From contig NZ_UHIA01000004.1 in the NCBI RefSeq assembly GCF_900460215.1, positions 814,001 to 878,000 of the forward strand: 64,000 bases of DNA. Reading direction: 5' to 3'. Under the pieces are notes generated by a model that was not told the DNA's origin, ran no database searches, and saw nothing but the letters and a program-made list of their open reading frames with translations. Origin of the DNA: Suttonella indologenes. GTDB lineage: Bacteria; Pseudomonadota; Gammaproteobacteria; Cardiobacteriales; Cardiobacteriaceae. Below are positions 16,875-25,885 of this stretch, one piece after another. Every line of letters begins with the position of its first letter. The first letter of the stretch is position 1. The position numbers and the translations under genes were made by a program.

Positions 16875-18155
16875 ATGACAAATACACTGTATCGCTGGCT
16901 GATTGTCCTGAAAAAACCCGGCAATCAAATCTGGCTTGTGCCTGCCTATTGGGCGGCATTTGCCGTCATACTGGCTTTTATCGCACGACTTTTCGGCGAA
17001 ATGATTAAAACCGACGCTCTGCCGAACATCGAACGCAGCACTCTCGAAGACTTGCTCACTATTCTTGCCTCCAGCATGCTCTCGGTCAGTACCTTTTCTC
17101 TATCCATCATGGTCTCGGCATTTTCATCCGCCGCGAACAGCACCACGCCGCGTGCCATGGGCTTGGTTATGGGAGATGACAATACGCGTACCACCATTGC
17201 CAGTTTCATCGCCGCCTTTATCTACGCCATGATTGCCAAAACTGCCATCGGCATGGAATATTACGGACAAAACGGACGCTTTATCTTATTCATCGGCACG
17301 ATTATCGTCGTGTTTTATCTGATTGTTACCCTCATCCGTTGGGTCTCGACCCTGTCGCAACTAGGCAGCCTGAGCAATACCCTGCACAAAATCAGCGCCA
17401 AAACCGAAGATGCTCTGCAAAACTATTACAAATCCCCTGATATGGGCGCCGTATGGCAGGGCAATTTGCAGCACCCCGCCCAAGCCATCCATGCCGGACA
17501 AGCCGGCTATCTCACCCATATCGACATGGCTTCCCTGCAAAAACTGGCTGAAAAACACGATACCTATCTTTCGATTACCGTCAGACCCGGCAAACTGCTG
17601 ACCAAAAACAGCGTAATCGCCTGCCTATCCGCGCAAGTGGAAGCCTCCGCCGCCCAAGCATTTGCCGACTGCTTTGTCGTCAATTATGAGCGCACTTATG
17701 CGCAAGACCCGCAATGGGGGCTGAACGTCCTCAGCGAAGCGGCACAGCGCGCGCTCTCGCCGGGCACCAACGATCCCGGTACCGCTATCAATATCATGGT
17801 CATCATCTTGGCATTGCTGAGCAAAAAAATGCCCGAGCGGGAGAAAGGGGAATACGATCGGCTCTCAATCATCGCCGCCGATGTGCAAGACTGGATTGCC
17901 CACACCTTCCTGCCCATCGCACGCGACGGCGCCGGCGTTGTCGAAGTCGGCGCCAGTATGCAAAGCGTTTTAGCCGGCATTGCCGCCGATTGCCGAGACC
18001 CGCAAATAGCCGTTGCAGCCGCCGATACCGCCCAAGCCGCTTTAAAGCGCTTCCAACAAATACTGGATTTTGAAGACGATCGACAAAAACTCCTGCAACA
18101 GCACCGTATGCTCTTTGCAGCGGACAAGGTATCTGCGCTACAAGTGAAAAAGTAG
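16875..18155 (+). CDS. DUF2254 membrane protein, C-terminus supplied by a MITE
   Basis: 426-aa inner-membrane protein of the DUF2254 family, role unknown. Four hydrophobic segments lie in the first ~165 residues (around 20-38, 60-85, 113-130, 139-158). The family stretch STFSLSIMVSAFSSAANSTTPR is present, and the C-terminal half is soluble. The final residues QVKK and the TAG stop are encoded by the left arm of the MITE at 18138, so the native C-terminus has been replaced. Loss is probably only a few residues, since the DUF2254 domain looks full length. It lies 46 bases after dld, possibly in the same transcript. Confidence 0.82.
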   Translation: MTNTLYRWLIVLKKPGNQIWLVPAYWAAFAVILAFIARLFGEMIKTDALPNIERSTLEDLLTILASSMLSVSTFSLSIMVSAFSSAANSTTPRAMGLVMGDDNTRTTIASFIAAFIYAMIAKTAIGMEYYGQNGRFILFIGTIIVVFYLIVTLIRWVSTLSQLGSLSNTLHKISAKTEDALQNYYKSPDMGAVWQGNLQHPAQAIHAGQAGYLTHIDMASLQKLAEKHDTYLSITVRPGKLLTKNSVIACLSAQVEASAAQAFADCFVVNYERTYAQDPQWGLNVLSEAAQRALSPGTNDPGTAINIMVIILALLSKKMPEREKGEYDRLSIIAADVQDWIAHTFLPIARDGAGVVEVGASMQSVLAGIAADCRDPQIAVAAADTAQAALKRFQQILDFEDDRQKLLQQHRMLFAADKVSALQVKK

Positions 18156-18238
18156 TACAAGGCGGCGAGCCGCAGACAGTACAAGAGCGTACGGCAAGGC
18201 GAGCCAACGCCGTAATACTTTTTCAATTCTTTGACTAT
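18138..18238 (+). mobile_element. MITE, TATAGTC family (copy 3), left terminus eroded
   Basis: Interior and right arm match the family (GGCGGCGAGCCGC, ACTTTTTCAATTCTTTGACTAT). The left TATAGTCGGAG is replaced by GCTACA. It supplies the DUF2254 stop codon. Confidence 0.82.
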
Positions 18239-18248
18239 GCAAAGCCAA

Positions 18249-18272
18249 TAAAAAACCGCCTTGCGGCGGTTC
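18249..18272 (-). terminator. Terminator of the DUF3100 gene
   Basis: GC-rich hairpin AACCGCC / GGCGGTT; on the minus strand it is followed by a T run (TTTTTTATT). It lies just past the DUF3100 stop and could also catch readthrough from the left. Confidence 0.8.
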
Positions 18273-18511
18273 TATATTTAAGCGCTAGGTAAAAACGCTT
18301 GAGCAATCAATACGGAGCCGAGATAAGTGCCGGTAAAGGTCAATAAAGCGACCAGCGCTATTTTCACGCCGGATTTTTTGAATAAATTCACTTCCATGTG
18401 CGAAATTGCAAAGCCGGCATAGACCAAGACGGGCGTGAGCAGCGGCAAGGCATCGACTTTATTCACTTGCGCCAGCAGAAATTCGGCGGCAGGGAAATAA
18501 GGCAGGGATAA

Positions 18512-19488
18512 TATACTCAACAAACCCCGAAATAACACTTCAAACCTTCTTCGATTGTATCAAACTCTGACAAATGACTTCTAAGCCATCTTTTAATCGT
18601 TGCCCAAGTTTGCTCTATTGGGTTTAGCTCAGGTGAGTAAGGTGGTAATGGTAAGATGATGTGTTTGTATGGCGTGTTATTGATAAGCTCTTGCAAGTGT
18701 TTCATTCTGTGAAATCTTGCATTGTCTAAGATGATGATGCAAGGCTTGCCTGTTTGTTTTGTGTGATTATTAAGACAAGGCAGTAGCATTTGTTTAAACC
18801 AAGTTTCAAACAAAGCACTTGTCATTGTATTGTTGTAGATGAGTGGAGCAATCAAGTTTTTAGCTTTGCTGCCTATTTGTCCTGCCACTAAGGATACTCG
18901 TTGATAGCGTCTGCCACTTATCTTGTCACAAACCCTTTGACCTTTTAGACTTCTTGCATGAGTGCGGTGTAGGTAAGTATCAATGCCTGTCTCATCTATA
19001 TAGACAAGCTCATAACCTTGTTTGGACGTAGCTTGTAGTTGGGTTAATTTGTCTTGGTAGTTTTTGACTTTGTTTGGGTCTTGCTCTTTATAAGTTGTGG
19101 TCTTTTTTTAAGAGTAATGTTCATTGCTTTGAGTGCTTTATGGATTGCCATATCACTACACCCAAATACTTCACCAATTTCACGTAGGTATTTGTCAGGA
19201 TTTGCTTCTACGTAAGCAAGAAGCTCTTTTCTGTCAAACTTTCTGGGTCTATTGGTGGGTTTTTTACAAGACAGATTTCCTGTTTCTTTAAGTTGTCGTC
19301 TCCAACGAAACACGGTGTGTCTTGATACACCAAAAGCTTCTATAACAAGGTCAATGTTCTTGCATTTGTCATAATAAGCCAAGGCTTTTTGTCTGATTTC
19401 TAGTGAATAAGCCATTTGAAGTAGTGATTAGTGAATGGTGATGGAGATATGGGGATGGTTGGTATTTTTTCAAGGTTTGTTGGTTATA
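18512..19488 (-). mobile_element. IS630-family insertion sequence, second type
   Basis: Bounded by TATACTCAACAAACC and GGTTTGTTGGTTATA, imperfect terminal repeats including a TA target duplication. Unlike the 13907 element in termini and transposase, so it is a different IS630 subgroup. It splits the DUF3100 gene. Confidence 0.88.
18517..19415 (-). CDS. IS630-family transposase (second type), -1 frameshift
   Basis: Frame A (19415-19044) holds the helix-turn-helix region: AYSLEIRQKALAYYDKCKN and VSRHTVFRWRRQLKETGN. At an A7 run in LKKRP it would shift -1 into LKKKTTTYKEQDPNKVKNYQ. The DDE domain follows: ELVYIDETGID, IIILDNARFHR and PPYSPELNPIEQTWATIKRW, stopping near 18517. Without the shift, frame A ends in a Lys/Thr-rich tail. 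Both catalytic Asp and the Glu are present, so the element could be active. Confidence 0.83.
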
Positions 19489-20641
19489 CAATTCCTAAGA
19501 CGGAAATCCAAGCAATCGCAGGAATATCCACAGGGATGAGGTCGCGCAGCAAAATGCCGCCCAAGCAGCAGAGATAAATAATCAATAAACCGCCGAATGC
19601 TTCAATCGGATTGACCGAAGCCTTGCTGCCCATCCAGTTGGACAATGCCATAATCAGCATAATCATCGCTAAAACAATTGCTTTTGTGGCAAAAGACAAA
19701 GGTGCGTCTTTATGCAATTGACTGTCTTCTGCGGCAAATTGCGCCTGTTCTGGATTTTTGCGCCATTTGCTCAGCAATTGATAAAATTTTTCGGTAAAAG
19801 GCAGGGCAATGAAGACGCTGACAAATAAGCCTGTGGCATAAGTCAGGAGATTGGAGCTGCCGGCGAAAGCGGTAATGCTTTCTTTGTGTTCGGGCAAGAC
19901 TTCCGACAAACCCGCCGCGCAGGCGCCCATCATGCTGCCGCTGCCTACGCCGCAGCCCATCGCCAAAGCGCGGACGTCAAACAGATTCCATGAGGCAATC
20001 ATGCTCGATAAAAGCGAATAATAAATCGCGCCGAACAGCGTTCCCATCACATAAACACCCATAACGCCGATGCCTTCGGGGCTTTTCAAACCGTATTTAT
20101 CCGCAATCAAGGCAACATTGGGTTCGCGCGCTACCGAATGCGTTGCGCCGATGGCTTCACGCCCCATACCGAACACGAGAACAGCAATAGGCAGCGCAAA
20201 CAGCGCGGTCGCCACATTGCCGACTTCCTGCAAAAGCAGGGCTGGACCGGCGGCTAAAATTTCTTCGATTTTCGGCCCGATACCGAAGCCGAATTTGGCA
20301 ATAAAGGGCATGACGCTCAGGGTCACCAAATAGGTTGACCAGCGTGCCGTTTTGGCTGGCATGATTGTTTCCATCGGCGCAATCACATTCGGATTGAGCA
20401 GCAAGGCGACGATAAAAGCGTATAAAAGCGGCAATAAAACCAAGGTGCCGATGCCGATCGGCAGGCGCGCAATGCCCACATATTCGGCTGCTAACGCCAA
20501 AACGGCGGCAAAAACGTGTAAGCGCCAATCGAGCAGCAATGCCAAGCGCGGCGGTTGTGGATGATTTTCCATGTGTATCCTCTGTATCCTCGTGTGAAAA
20601 ACACATAGCCTAACAATTTATTCATATCTTGAAAATGCTGA

Positions 20642-20671
20642 TTGTAGAAATCGTATCGTTTTATATATACT
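20642..20671 (+). promoter_or_regulatory. Candidate sigma-70 promoter of gpmA
   Basis: TTGTAG, 18-base spacer, TATACT; ends 28 bases before the gpmA ATG. The spacing and -10 element fit sigma-70. Activity is not proven. Confidence 0.45.
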
Positions 20672-20699
20672 AAGCGCTGTTTTTCAAAAAGGAGCAGCG

Positions 20700-21443
20700 A
20701 TGAAACGCTTAGTATTATTACGCCACGGCGAAAGCGAATGGAATAAACTGAATTTGTTTACCGGTTGGACGAATGTCGATTTGACCGAGCAAGGCTGTGC
20801 AGAGGCCAAAAAAGCGGGCGAAGTGATGAAAAAAGAAGGTTTAGTCTTCAAAAAAGCCTTTACTTCCTACCTCAAACGCGCGATTAAAACCCTGAATTTC
20901 GCCTTGGATTCGATGGATTTGGATTGGATTCCCGTCGAAAAAGATTGGCGCTTAAATGAAAAACACTACGGCTCTTTGCAAGGCCTGAACAAATCCGAAA
21001 CCGCGGAAAAATACGGCGAAGAGCAAGTATTGATTTGGCGCCGCAGCTATGACGTGCCGCCTGCCGCCTTAGAAACCACCGACGAACGCGCACCGCAGCA
21101 AGATTCGCGCTATGCGGCATTCGATCAATCCGCCTTGCCCTTGACCGAGTCTTTGAAAGATACGATTGAGCGCATTCTGCCTTACTGGGAAAACCACATC
21201 AAACCTGCTCTGGAACAAGAAGGGGAAATCATCGTCGCCGCCCATGGCAACAGCTTGCGCGGTATCGTCAAGCATTTGAAAGGCATTTCAGACGAAGATA
21301 TTGTAAACCTCAATCTGCCGACAGGTATCCCATATTTGTTTGAATTTGATGACAATATGAATTTAGTCAGCGACCGTTTTTTAGGCGATGCGGAAGAAAT
21401 CCGCAAATTGCAGGAAGCAGTTGCCAATCAAGGCAAAAAATAA
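20700..21443 (+). CDS. gpmA: 2,3-bisphosphoglycerate-dependent phosphoglycerate mutase
   Basis: Glycolytic/gluconeogenic enzyme interconverting 3- and 2-phosphoglycerate in the cytoplasm. The N-terminus LVLLRHGESEWNKLNLFTGW holds the phosphorylated His9. A second active-site His is in VAAHGNSLRG (about residue 181). YLKRAIKTLN and the REHYG-equivalent LNEKHYGSLQG complete the family pattern. At 247 aa it equals E. coli GpmA (250). AAAGGAG precedes the ATG and a strong terminator follows, so the gene is monocistronic. Confidence 0.96.
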   Translation: MKRLVLLRHGESEWNKLNLFTGWTNVDLTEQGCAEAKKAGEVMKKEGLVFKKAFTSYLKRAIKTLNFALDSMDLDWIPVEKDWRLNEKHYGSLQGLNKSETAEKYGEEQVLIWRRSYDVPPAALETTDERAPQQDSRYAAFDQSALPLTESLKDTIERILPYWENHIKPALEQEGEIIVAAHGNSLRGIVKHLKGISDEDIVNLNLPTGIPYLFEFDDNMNLVSDRFLGDAEEIRKLQEAVANQGKK

Positions 21444-21461
21444 TTTCCGCTTCAACAGCCG

Positions 21462-21500
21462 AAAAACGCGCTCTCTAACAAGAGCGCGTTTTATTTTTTT
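21462..21500 (+). terminator. Terminator of gpmA
   Basis: 12-bp perfect stem AAAACGCGCTCT / AGAGCGCGTTTT with a 6-base loop and a downstream T run. Confidence 0.88.
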
Positions 21501-22246
21501 AAACGAAGCCCTCGCTATATTGAATTTTTCTGTCAAAAAAATGAATAATGATACAATCCTTCGGGAAATTATCTTCAATATTCAGATATATGATTGGCGA
21601 AAAAGACATCAATAACGCCATGCGGAGATTAAACCGGCTTAATTTCCAAGACAAATAAGCACTTGCAGAATATCAACGCGAGAAATTGCAGCAATATTTC
21701 CGTCAGCAACTCGCTAATAATTTGTATTACCGCCCTTGGTTGGGCAAGCCCAGCAGCCTAATTCCGATGATGGACACCAGAGGCATCGCGCAAGATTTTT
21801 CCACACTCTGTACCGTGCCCGCCTTGGATTATCACAGACTGTTTGCCGAAGGGATGCGCATTCATGCACGCGGCGGCGATTGGCATAAAGAAGCGGAATA
21901 CTTCACCTTCATGCAATCGGTCCGCCACAGCGGTTGGAAATTGCAAGTTTATGATAAAAAAGAGCAAATTAAAAAAATGGCGCATTTTATTGCGGTATTG
22001 AGCCGCAATGCCGGTACCGCGCAAGTACGCATTGCTCATTTTTTCTACTTCAGCCATATTATGCATCGCCTGCCGCCGCTTTCAGAAACGGATTACCGTT
22101 TATATGATTTATTTCGCAGTTATAAAAGTCATGTGGAGCAAATCGAGCAGCAACAGCCGGATATTCTCATCGCCCCGCACGGCACATTGCTGCAATTGGC
22201 CTATGATAAATTGGCAGACAAACTCAAGATTCAGCCTAAACAGGTC

Positions 22247-22354
22247 TATAGTCGGAGAAGTGAAAAAGTAGTACAAGGCGGCGAGCCGCAGACAGTACAA
22301 GAGCGTACGGCAAGGCGAGCCAACGCCGTAATACTTTTCAATTCTTTGACTATA
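22247..22354 (+). mobile_element. 108-bp MITE, TATAGTC family (copy 4)
   Basis: Complete copy with both ends. Inserted in the adenylate-forming-enzyme pseudogene; a TA duplication is inferred from frame restoration. It is itself an open reading frame across its full length in that orientation. Confidence 0.9.
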
Positions 22355-22509
22355 TTGCGAAAACGGTATGCTCAGTACGCGCGACCGCCTGATTTTGCGC
22401 AAAGCCTTCGGCGAAGTGCAGACGCTGTATTCCATGGCGGACGCCTGCTTGCCGCGCCTTGTGAAAAAGGACAGCTGCATTTGCAGGAAAATCAATATTT
22501 CTTTGAGAT

Positions 22510-22602
22510 TATAGTACCTTAACTTCAAAATGAGACTTAGAGATACACATTTTGTCAGGAGAAGCGCTTAGAATAATCTCATTTTGAAGTTAAGAGACTA
22601 TA
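22510..22602. mobile_element. 93-bp palindromic MITE of a second family
   Basis: Arms read TATAGTACCTTAACTTCAAA ATGAGA and, from the right, TATAGTCTCTTAACTTCAAA ATGAGA, around a short non-palindromic core. TA lies at both outer edges. Removal to one TA rejoins GAG ATT AAA TGG in the surrounding pseudogene. There is no coding capacity. The core does not resemble the TATAGTC family. Confidence 0.78.
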
Positions 22603-22870
22603 AATGGATAGACAATCAGCGCCTGATTCCTATCTACACGGATTTTCATGCCAAAACCCTGATCCTTTTCCGTTTTCAAAGCAACAGCGTCTTTACCGCC
22701 GCAGACAGGTCTTGCAGCTGCGGCTCAGCTTGCTGCAGCTTCCGAACTGTCTGCGGCACGCCGCCTTGGACGGCCTTTTCTTCTCTTCTAGCAATATTTC
22801 CTAAAAAAGTGATTGCAAGCCTGTGAAATTCACGTTTAAATAAGCCCTTTTCAAATAGGAGAGAGAAACG

Positions 22871-23983
22871 ATGAAAAAACTCGGCATTGTCGGCTGGCGC
22901 GGCATGGTCGGCTCAGTCTTAATGGAGCGTATGCGCGAGCAAAACGATTTTGCCGGCGTGGACACCACGCTGTTTTCCACCTCGCAGGCAGGCGAAGCCG
23001 CTCCTGATTTTGCCGGCGCCGGCAAAACGCTCAAAGATGCCAATGATATTGCCGCCTTAGCGGAAATGGACATCATCATTACCTGCCAAGGCGGAGATTA
23101 CACTAGCGCCGTCCATCCGCAATTGCGCGCCCAAGGCTGGCAAGGCTATTGGATTGACGCCGCCTCTACCTTGCGCATGGAAAAGAACAGCATCATTGTC
23201 TTAGATCCTGTCAACCGTGACGTTATCGACCGCGCCCTCAGCGAAAGCAAAAAAGACTTCATCGGCGGCAATTGCACCGTCTCATTGATGATGATTGCCT
23301 TAGGCGGCATCTTGGCCAATGATTGGGTAGAATGGATTACGCCGATGACCTATCAGGCCGCCAGCGGCGCAGGGGCAAAAAATATGCGCGAACTCTTAAG
23401 CCAAATGGACGGCTTGGAAAACAGCGTACATGATTTGCTTGCCAATCCCGCCAGCAATATTTTAGATATCGACCGCAAAGTTACTCAAGCCCTACACGGC
23501 GGCATCGACACCACGAATTTCGGCGTGCCTCTGGCGGGCAGTCTTATTCCTTGGATTGACAAAGCCTTGGACAGCGGACAAAGCAAAGAAGAATGGAAGG
23601 CGCAAGTAGAAGCCAATAAAATCATGCAGCGCGAAGCCAATCCGATTCTTATCGACGGCTTATGCGTGCGCATCGGCGCCATGCGTTCTCATGCGCAGGC
23701 TTTGACGATTAAGCTGAAAAAAGATATTCCTTTGGCGGAAATCGAAAGCGTTTTAGCCGCGCATAATGATTGGGTCAAGGTCATTCCCAATGAACGCGAA
23801 CTCAGCATGAAAGAACTCACGCCTGCCGCCGTTTCCGGCACTTTAAGCGTACCTGTGGGGCGTTTGCGCAAACTCAATATGGGCGGCGAATATCTCAGCG
23901 CCTTCACGGTCGGTGACCAATTGCTATGGGGGGCGGCAGAACCGCTGCGCCGCATGCTCAATATTTTAACCGGCAAAATTTAA
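22871..23983 (+). CDS. asd: Aspartate-semialdehyde dehydrogenase
   Basis: Reduces aspartyl-4-phosphate to aspartate semialdehyde with NADPH, the branch point to lysine/diaminopimelate, threonine and methionine. 370 aa as in gammaproteobacterial Asd. It has the Rossmann start KKLGIVGWRGMVGSVLMERM, the catalytic Cys in FIGGNCTVSLMMIALGG (about residue 136), and the late active-site segment VRIGAMRSHAQALTIKLK. GGAGAGA precedes the ATG. Monocistronic with a terminator at 24071. Confidence 0.96.
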   Translation: MKKLGIVGWRGMVGSVLMERMREQNDFAGVDTTLFSTSQAGEAAPDFAGAGKTLKDANDIAALAEMDIIITCQGGDYTSAVHPQLRAQGWQGYWIDAASTLRMEKNSIIVLDPVNRDVIDRALSESKKDFIGGNCTVSLMMIALGGILANDWVEWITPMTYQAASGAGAKNMRELLSQMDGLENSVHDLLANPASNILDIDRKVTQALHGGIDTTNFGVPLAGSLIPWIDKALDSGQSKEEWKAQVEANKIMQREANPILIDGLCVRIGAMRSHAQALTIKLKKDIPLAEIESVLAAHNDWVKVIPNERELSMKELTPAAVSGTLSVPVGRLRKLNMGGEYLSAFTVGDQLLWGAAEPLRRMLNILTGKI

Positions 23984-24070
23984 GCCCTAAGCTCCTTAAA
24001 GAAGCGGAATATCAATATAATAATTTCACTTCTCATCAAAGATCTAGACATAAAAACCTAGACATAAAGA

Positions 24071-24100
24071 ACGGTATCTCGCGATACCGTTTTATTTTTT
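24071..24100. terminator. Terminator of asd, overlapping the end of the small minus-strand gene
   Basis: Stem ACGGTATC / GATACCGT with a TCGC loop and TTTTATTTTTT downstream on the plus strand. It overlaps the stop codon of the opposing 52-codon gene. Confidence 0.85.
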
Positions 24101-24250
24101 CTCTTCTTTGTGCAAGGCATTGAAGGTTCTATCCGCCGCTAATTTTTCGGCATTAATCGGTATACAGGGACAAGAGCGCGGCAGATTATGCTTGTCCAAG
24201 TCTTCCCAAAATCTGCGTAAACAATTGATTAAAAATGATATAAATCGCAT
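24092..24250 (-). CDS. Small hypothetical protein (52 aa)
   Basis: Family not recognised. ATG at 24250 is preceded by GGAGAGTAGG, a strong ribosome site. The protein starts MRFISFLINCLRRFWEDLD, a short amphipathic/hydrophobic helix followed by an acidic turn. It contains a CPC motif in LPRSCPCIPI and ends in a charged AlaLys-rich tail (ALHKEEKK). The gene fills the gap between asd and cls and ends inside the asd terminator. The ribosome site and codon use favour a real gene. A small membrane-peripheral or metal-binding protein is possible. Confidence 0.5.
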   Translation of the reverse strand: MRFISFLINCLRRFWEDLDKHNLPRSCPCIPINAEKLAADRTFNALHKEEKK

Positions 24251-24313
24251 CCTACTCTCCTTTTCTATATACGGGCAATACTGCGCAGCATAGCGATTTT
24301 ACGCCGAAATTCA

Positions 24314-24373
24314 TATAGTCAATTAGTACAAGGCGCGCCAAGGCCGTAATACTTTTTCAATTCTTCGACTATA
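24314..24373 (+). mobile_element. 60-bp internally deleted MITE, TATAGTC family (copy 5)
   Basis: Keeps TATAGTC, a short GTACAAGGCG core and the right arm TAATACTTTTTCAATTCTTCGACTATA. Its right edge provides the TAG stop codon of cls on the minus strand. Confidence 0.85.
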
Positions 24374-25832
24374 GCAAAGGGCTAATCAAACGCACGCAAC
24401 GCTCTAAAAAACGCTGCAAACGTCCGCGCGTTTGCCATTTCGACAATTCCACCGGCTGGCAATCAGCGAGATAATCTTCCAGCAATCTTTCGATTTGTGC
24501 AATCGCATCAGTCGTATAGACTGCAATCGTGACTTCCAGATTGAGATAAAAGCTGCGCATGTCCATATTGGCGGTGCCGAATAAGGCGAATTGCCTATCG
24601 ACCAAAACGGTTTTGGTGTGCAGCAAACCGCCCTGATACATGAGGATTTCCACGCCGGCATCGAGCAAAGATTGATAATAAGCGCGGCTGGCATAATAGA
24701 CCAGACGGGAATCATTGTGCTTGGGCATGATGAGTTTGACCGCTACGCCGCGTTTGGCAGCGGTAATCAGGGCATTGAGCAGGGCTTCGTCCGGCACGAA
24801 ATAAGGCGAGCAAATCATAATCTGGCTTTGGGCGCGGTAAAGCGCGGCGGTAATGACGTCATAAATCAGGGCTTGATCACTGCCGGGCTGCGAAGGCAGG
24901 GTTTGCAATAAATCGCCGCCTAATTGCTGCATTTCGATATGGTCTGGCATTTCCTGCAAATAGCCGTTGAGTTGCGTCAGAGTAGCTTTCAGATTGTAAT
25001 CGTTTTCTACCGCCCAATCGCCGTAAAAGATCGCGGCTAATTGCTGGGCAACCATGCCTTCGCAGCGCATCATGGCATCAATCCATTCACCTACGCCTGA
25101 TTGCTGTTTGAATAATTTGGGGTCAACCAGATTGTAGCTGCCCGTATAGGCAATGCGATAATCCACGACCATGATTTTGCGGTGATTACGCAAATCACTG
25201 CGCACCCATAGGGAGCTGGCGATGCCGACCGGCAGAGCGGCGGTAACTTCCACGCCGGCTTTTTGTAATCGCTGCGGCCAGTCCGATTCCCAGAAGTTTT
25301 TGCTGCCCACGCTGTCCGCCAGTATTTGGCAGCGTACGCCGCGGGTAGCGGCGCTGATGAGGGCGCGCATCAGCGCCTCAATCCGTCCTTCCACGTCGAT
25401 AATGTAAAATCCTAATAAGCAACAATGCTTTGCCGCATGAATGTCGGCAATCATGCTGTTTAACATACTGTCGGTATTCTGCAATAGCTGCACACGATTG
25501 CCGCTTAAGGCGGCAAAATAGCATTCTTTTTTAATGAATTCGGAGAGTTGGCGAAAACGGATGTCGCAGAGCGGAATCGTGTCCGGCGGTAAAAAACGGT
25601 CGGCAAATTCAGTGTGAAAGGCTAGCAAATCTGCTTGGCGGCGTGCGCGTTGCCGTCCGAGTTGGGGTTCGCCGATTAAGGCATAGAGCAGCAATCCGAA
25701 TACGGGCAGAGCATAAAGCAAAGTCAGCCAAGCTAAGGCGGCACTGCTGGAACGGCGCGAGTAGATGATGCGGATACTGGCAAGCACCGCGAGAGCAAAA
25801 TGCGTATAAAAAAAGATGCTTGACCAGTCCAT
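24369..25832 (-). CDS. cls: Cardiolipin synthase
   Basis: Inner-membrane phospholipase-D superfamily enzyme that condenses two phosphatidylglycerols (or PG plus another phospholipid) to cardiolipin. Two N-terminal membrane helices (residues ~7-22 and ~30-50) precede two HKD catalytic motifs: HRKIMVVDYRIAYTGSYN (about 216) and HTKTVLVDRQFALFGTANMD (about 395). 487 aa, as in ClsA (486). The stop codon comes from the terminal TATA of the MITE at 24314-24373, so the last residues may differ from the ancestral end; the final ISPLL resembles a normal C-terminus. Confidence 0.93.
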   Translation of the reverse strand: MDWSSIFFYTHFALAVLASIRIIYSRRSSSAALAWLTLLYALPVFGLLLYALIGEPQLGRQRARRQADLLAFHTEFADRFLPPDTIPLCDIRFRQLSEFIKKECYFAALSGNRVQLLQNTDSMLNSMIADIHAAKHCCLLGFYIIDVEGRIEALMRALISAATRGVRCQILADSVGSKNFWESDWPQRLQKAGVEVTAALPVGIASSLWVRSDLRNHRKIMVVDYRIAYTGSYNLVDPKLFKQQSGVGEWIDAMMRCEGMVAQQLAAIFYGDWAVENDYNLKATLTQLNGYLQEMPDHIEMQQLGGDLLQTLPSQPGSDQALIYDVITAALYRAQSQIMICSPYFVPDEALLNALITAAKRGVAVKLIMPKHNDSRLVYYASRAYYQSLLDAGVEILMYQGGLLHTKTVLVDRQFALFGTANMDMRSFYLNLEVTIAVYTTDAIAQIERLLEDYLADCQPVELSKWQTRGRLQRFLERCVRLISPLL

Positions 25833-25885
25833 TTGCGCTTCCTTGAATCAAAATGAAATGATAGCAGCCTTCTCAGCTTTGCAGC

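Larger units (their letters stand above)
18278..20572 (-). pseudogene. DUF3100 membrane protein gene interrupted by IS630
   Basis: The 5' part (20572-19489) encodes ten or so membrane segments. Family motifs include FGMGREAIGATHSVAREPN, GVYVMGTLFGAIYYSLL and GCGVGSGSMMGACAAGL. The 3' part (18511-18278) encodes LSLPYFPAAEFLL, then LTPVLVYAGFAISHMEVNLF. Removing 18514-19488 leaves one TA and joins ISVLGIV directly to LSLPYFPAAE in frame, giving an unbroken protein of about 440 aa. DUF3100 proteins are putative transporters of unknown substrate. The gene is otherwise undamaged, so the insertion appears recent. Confidence 0.9.
21590..22804 (+). pseudogene. CoF/F390 synthetase-like adenylate-forming enzyme, decayed, hit by two MITEs
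   Basis: Blocks match PaaK-related coenzyme F390 synthetase-like proteins: LAEYQREKLQQYFRQQL, then NNLYYRPW and LIPMMDTRG. Next come VRIAHFFYFSHIMHRLPPL, QQQPDILIAPHGTLLQLAYD, and finally RLIPIYTDFHAKT with CSCGSA. Lesions: an in-frame TAA at 21656-21658, loss of the Gly/Ser-rich nucleotide loop, a frameshift near 22445, MITE 22247-22354, and palindromic element 22510-22602. Removing each element down to one TA restores continuity (KQVY to CENGMLSTRD; QYFFEI to KWIDNQ). Such enzymes often accompany cell-surface or polyketide-like genes; no partner remains here. Confidence 0.68.

Noticed and set aside
21686..22522. 278-codon open frame as an intact gene
   Set aside because: It reads through the MITE, which happens to be open in that phase, and starts at a TTG after an in-frame stop. 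Removing the MITE shows the true frame and the pseudogene nature.
22584..22826. 80-codon Cys-rich small protein
   Set aside because: Its sequence is the C-terminal block of the adenylate-forming-enzyme pseudogene after the palindromic element, not a separate gene.
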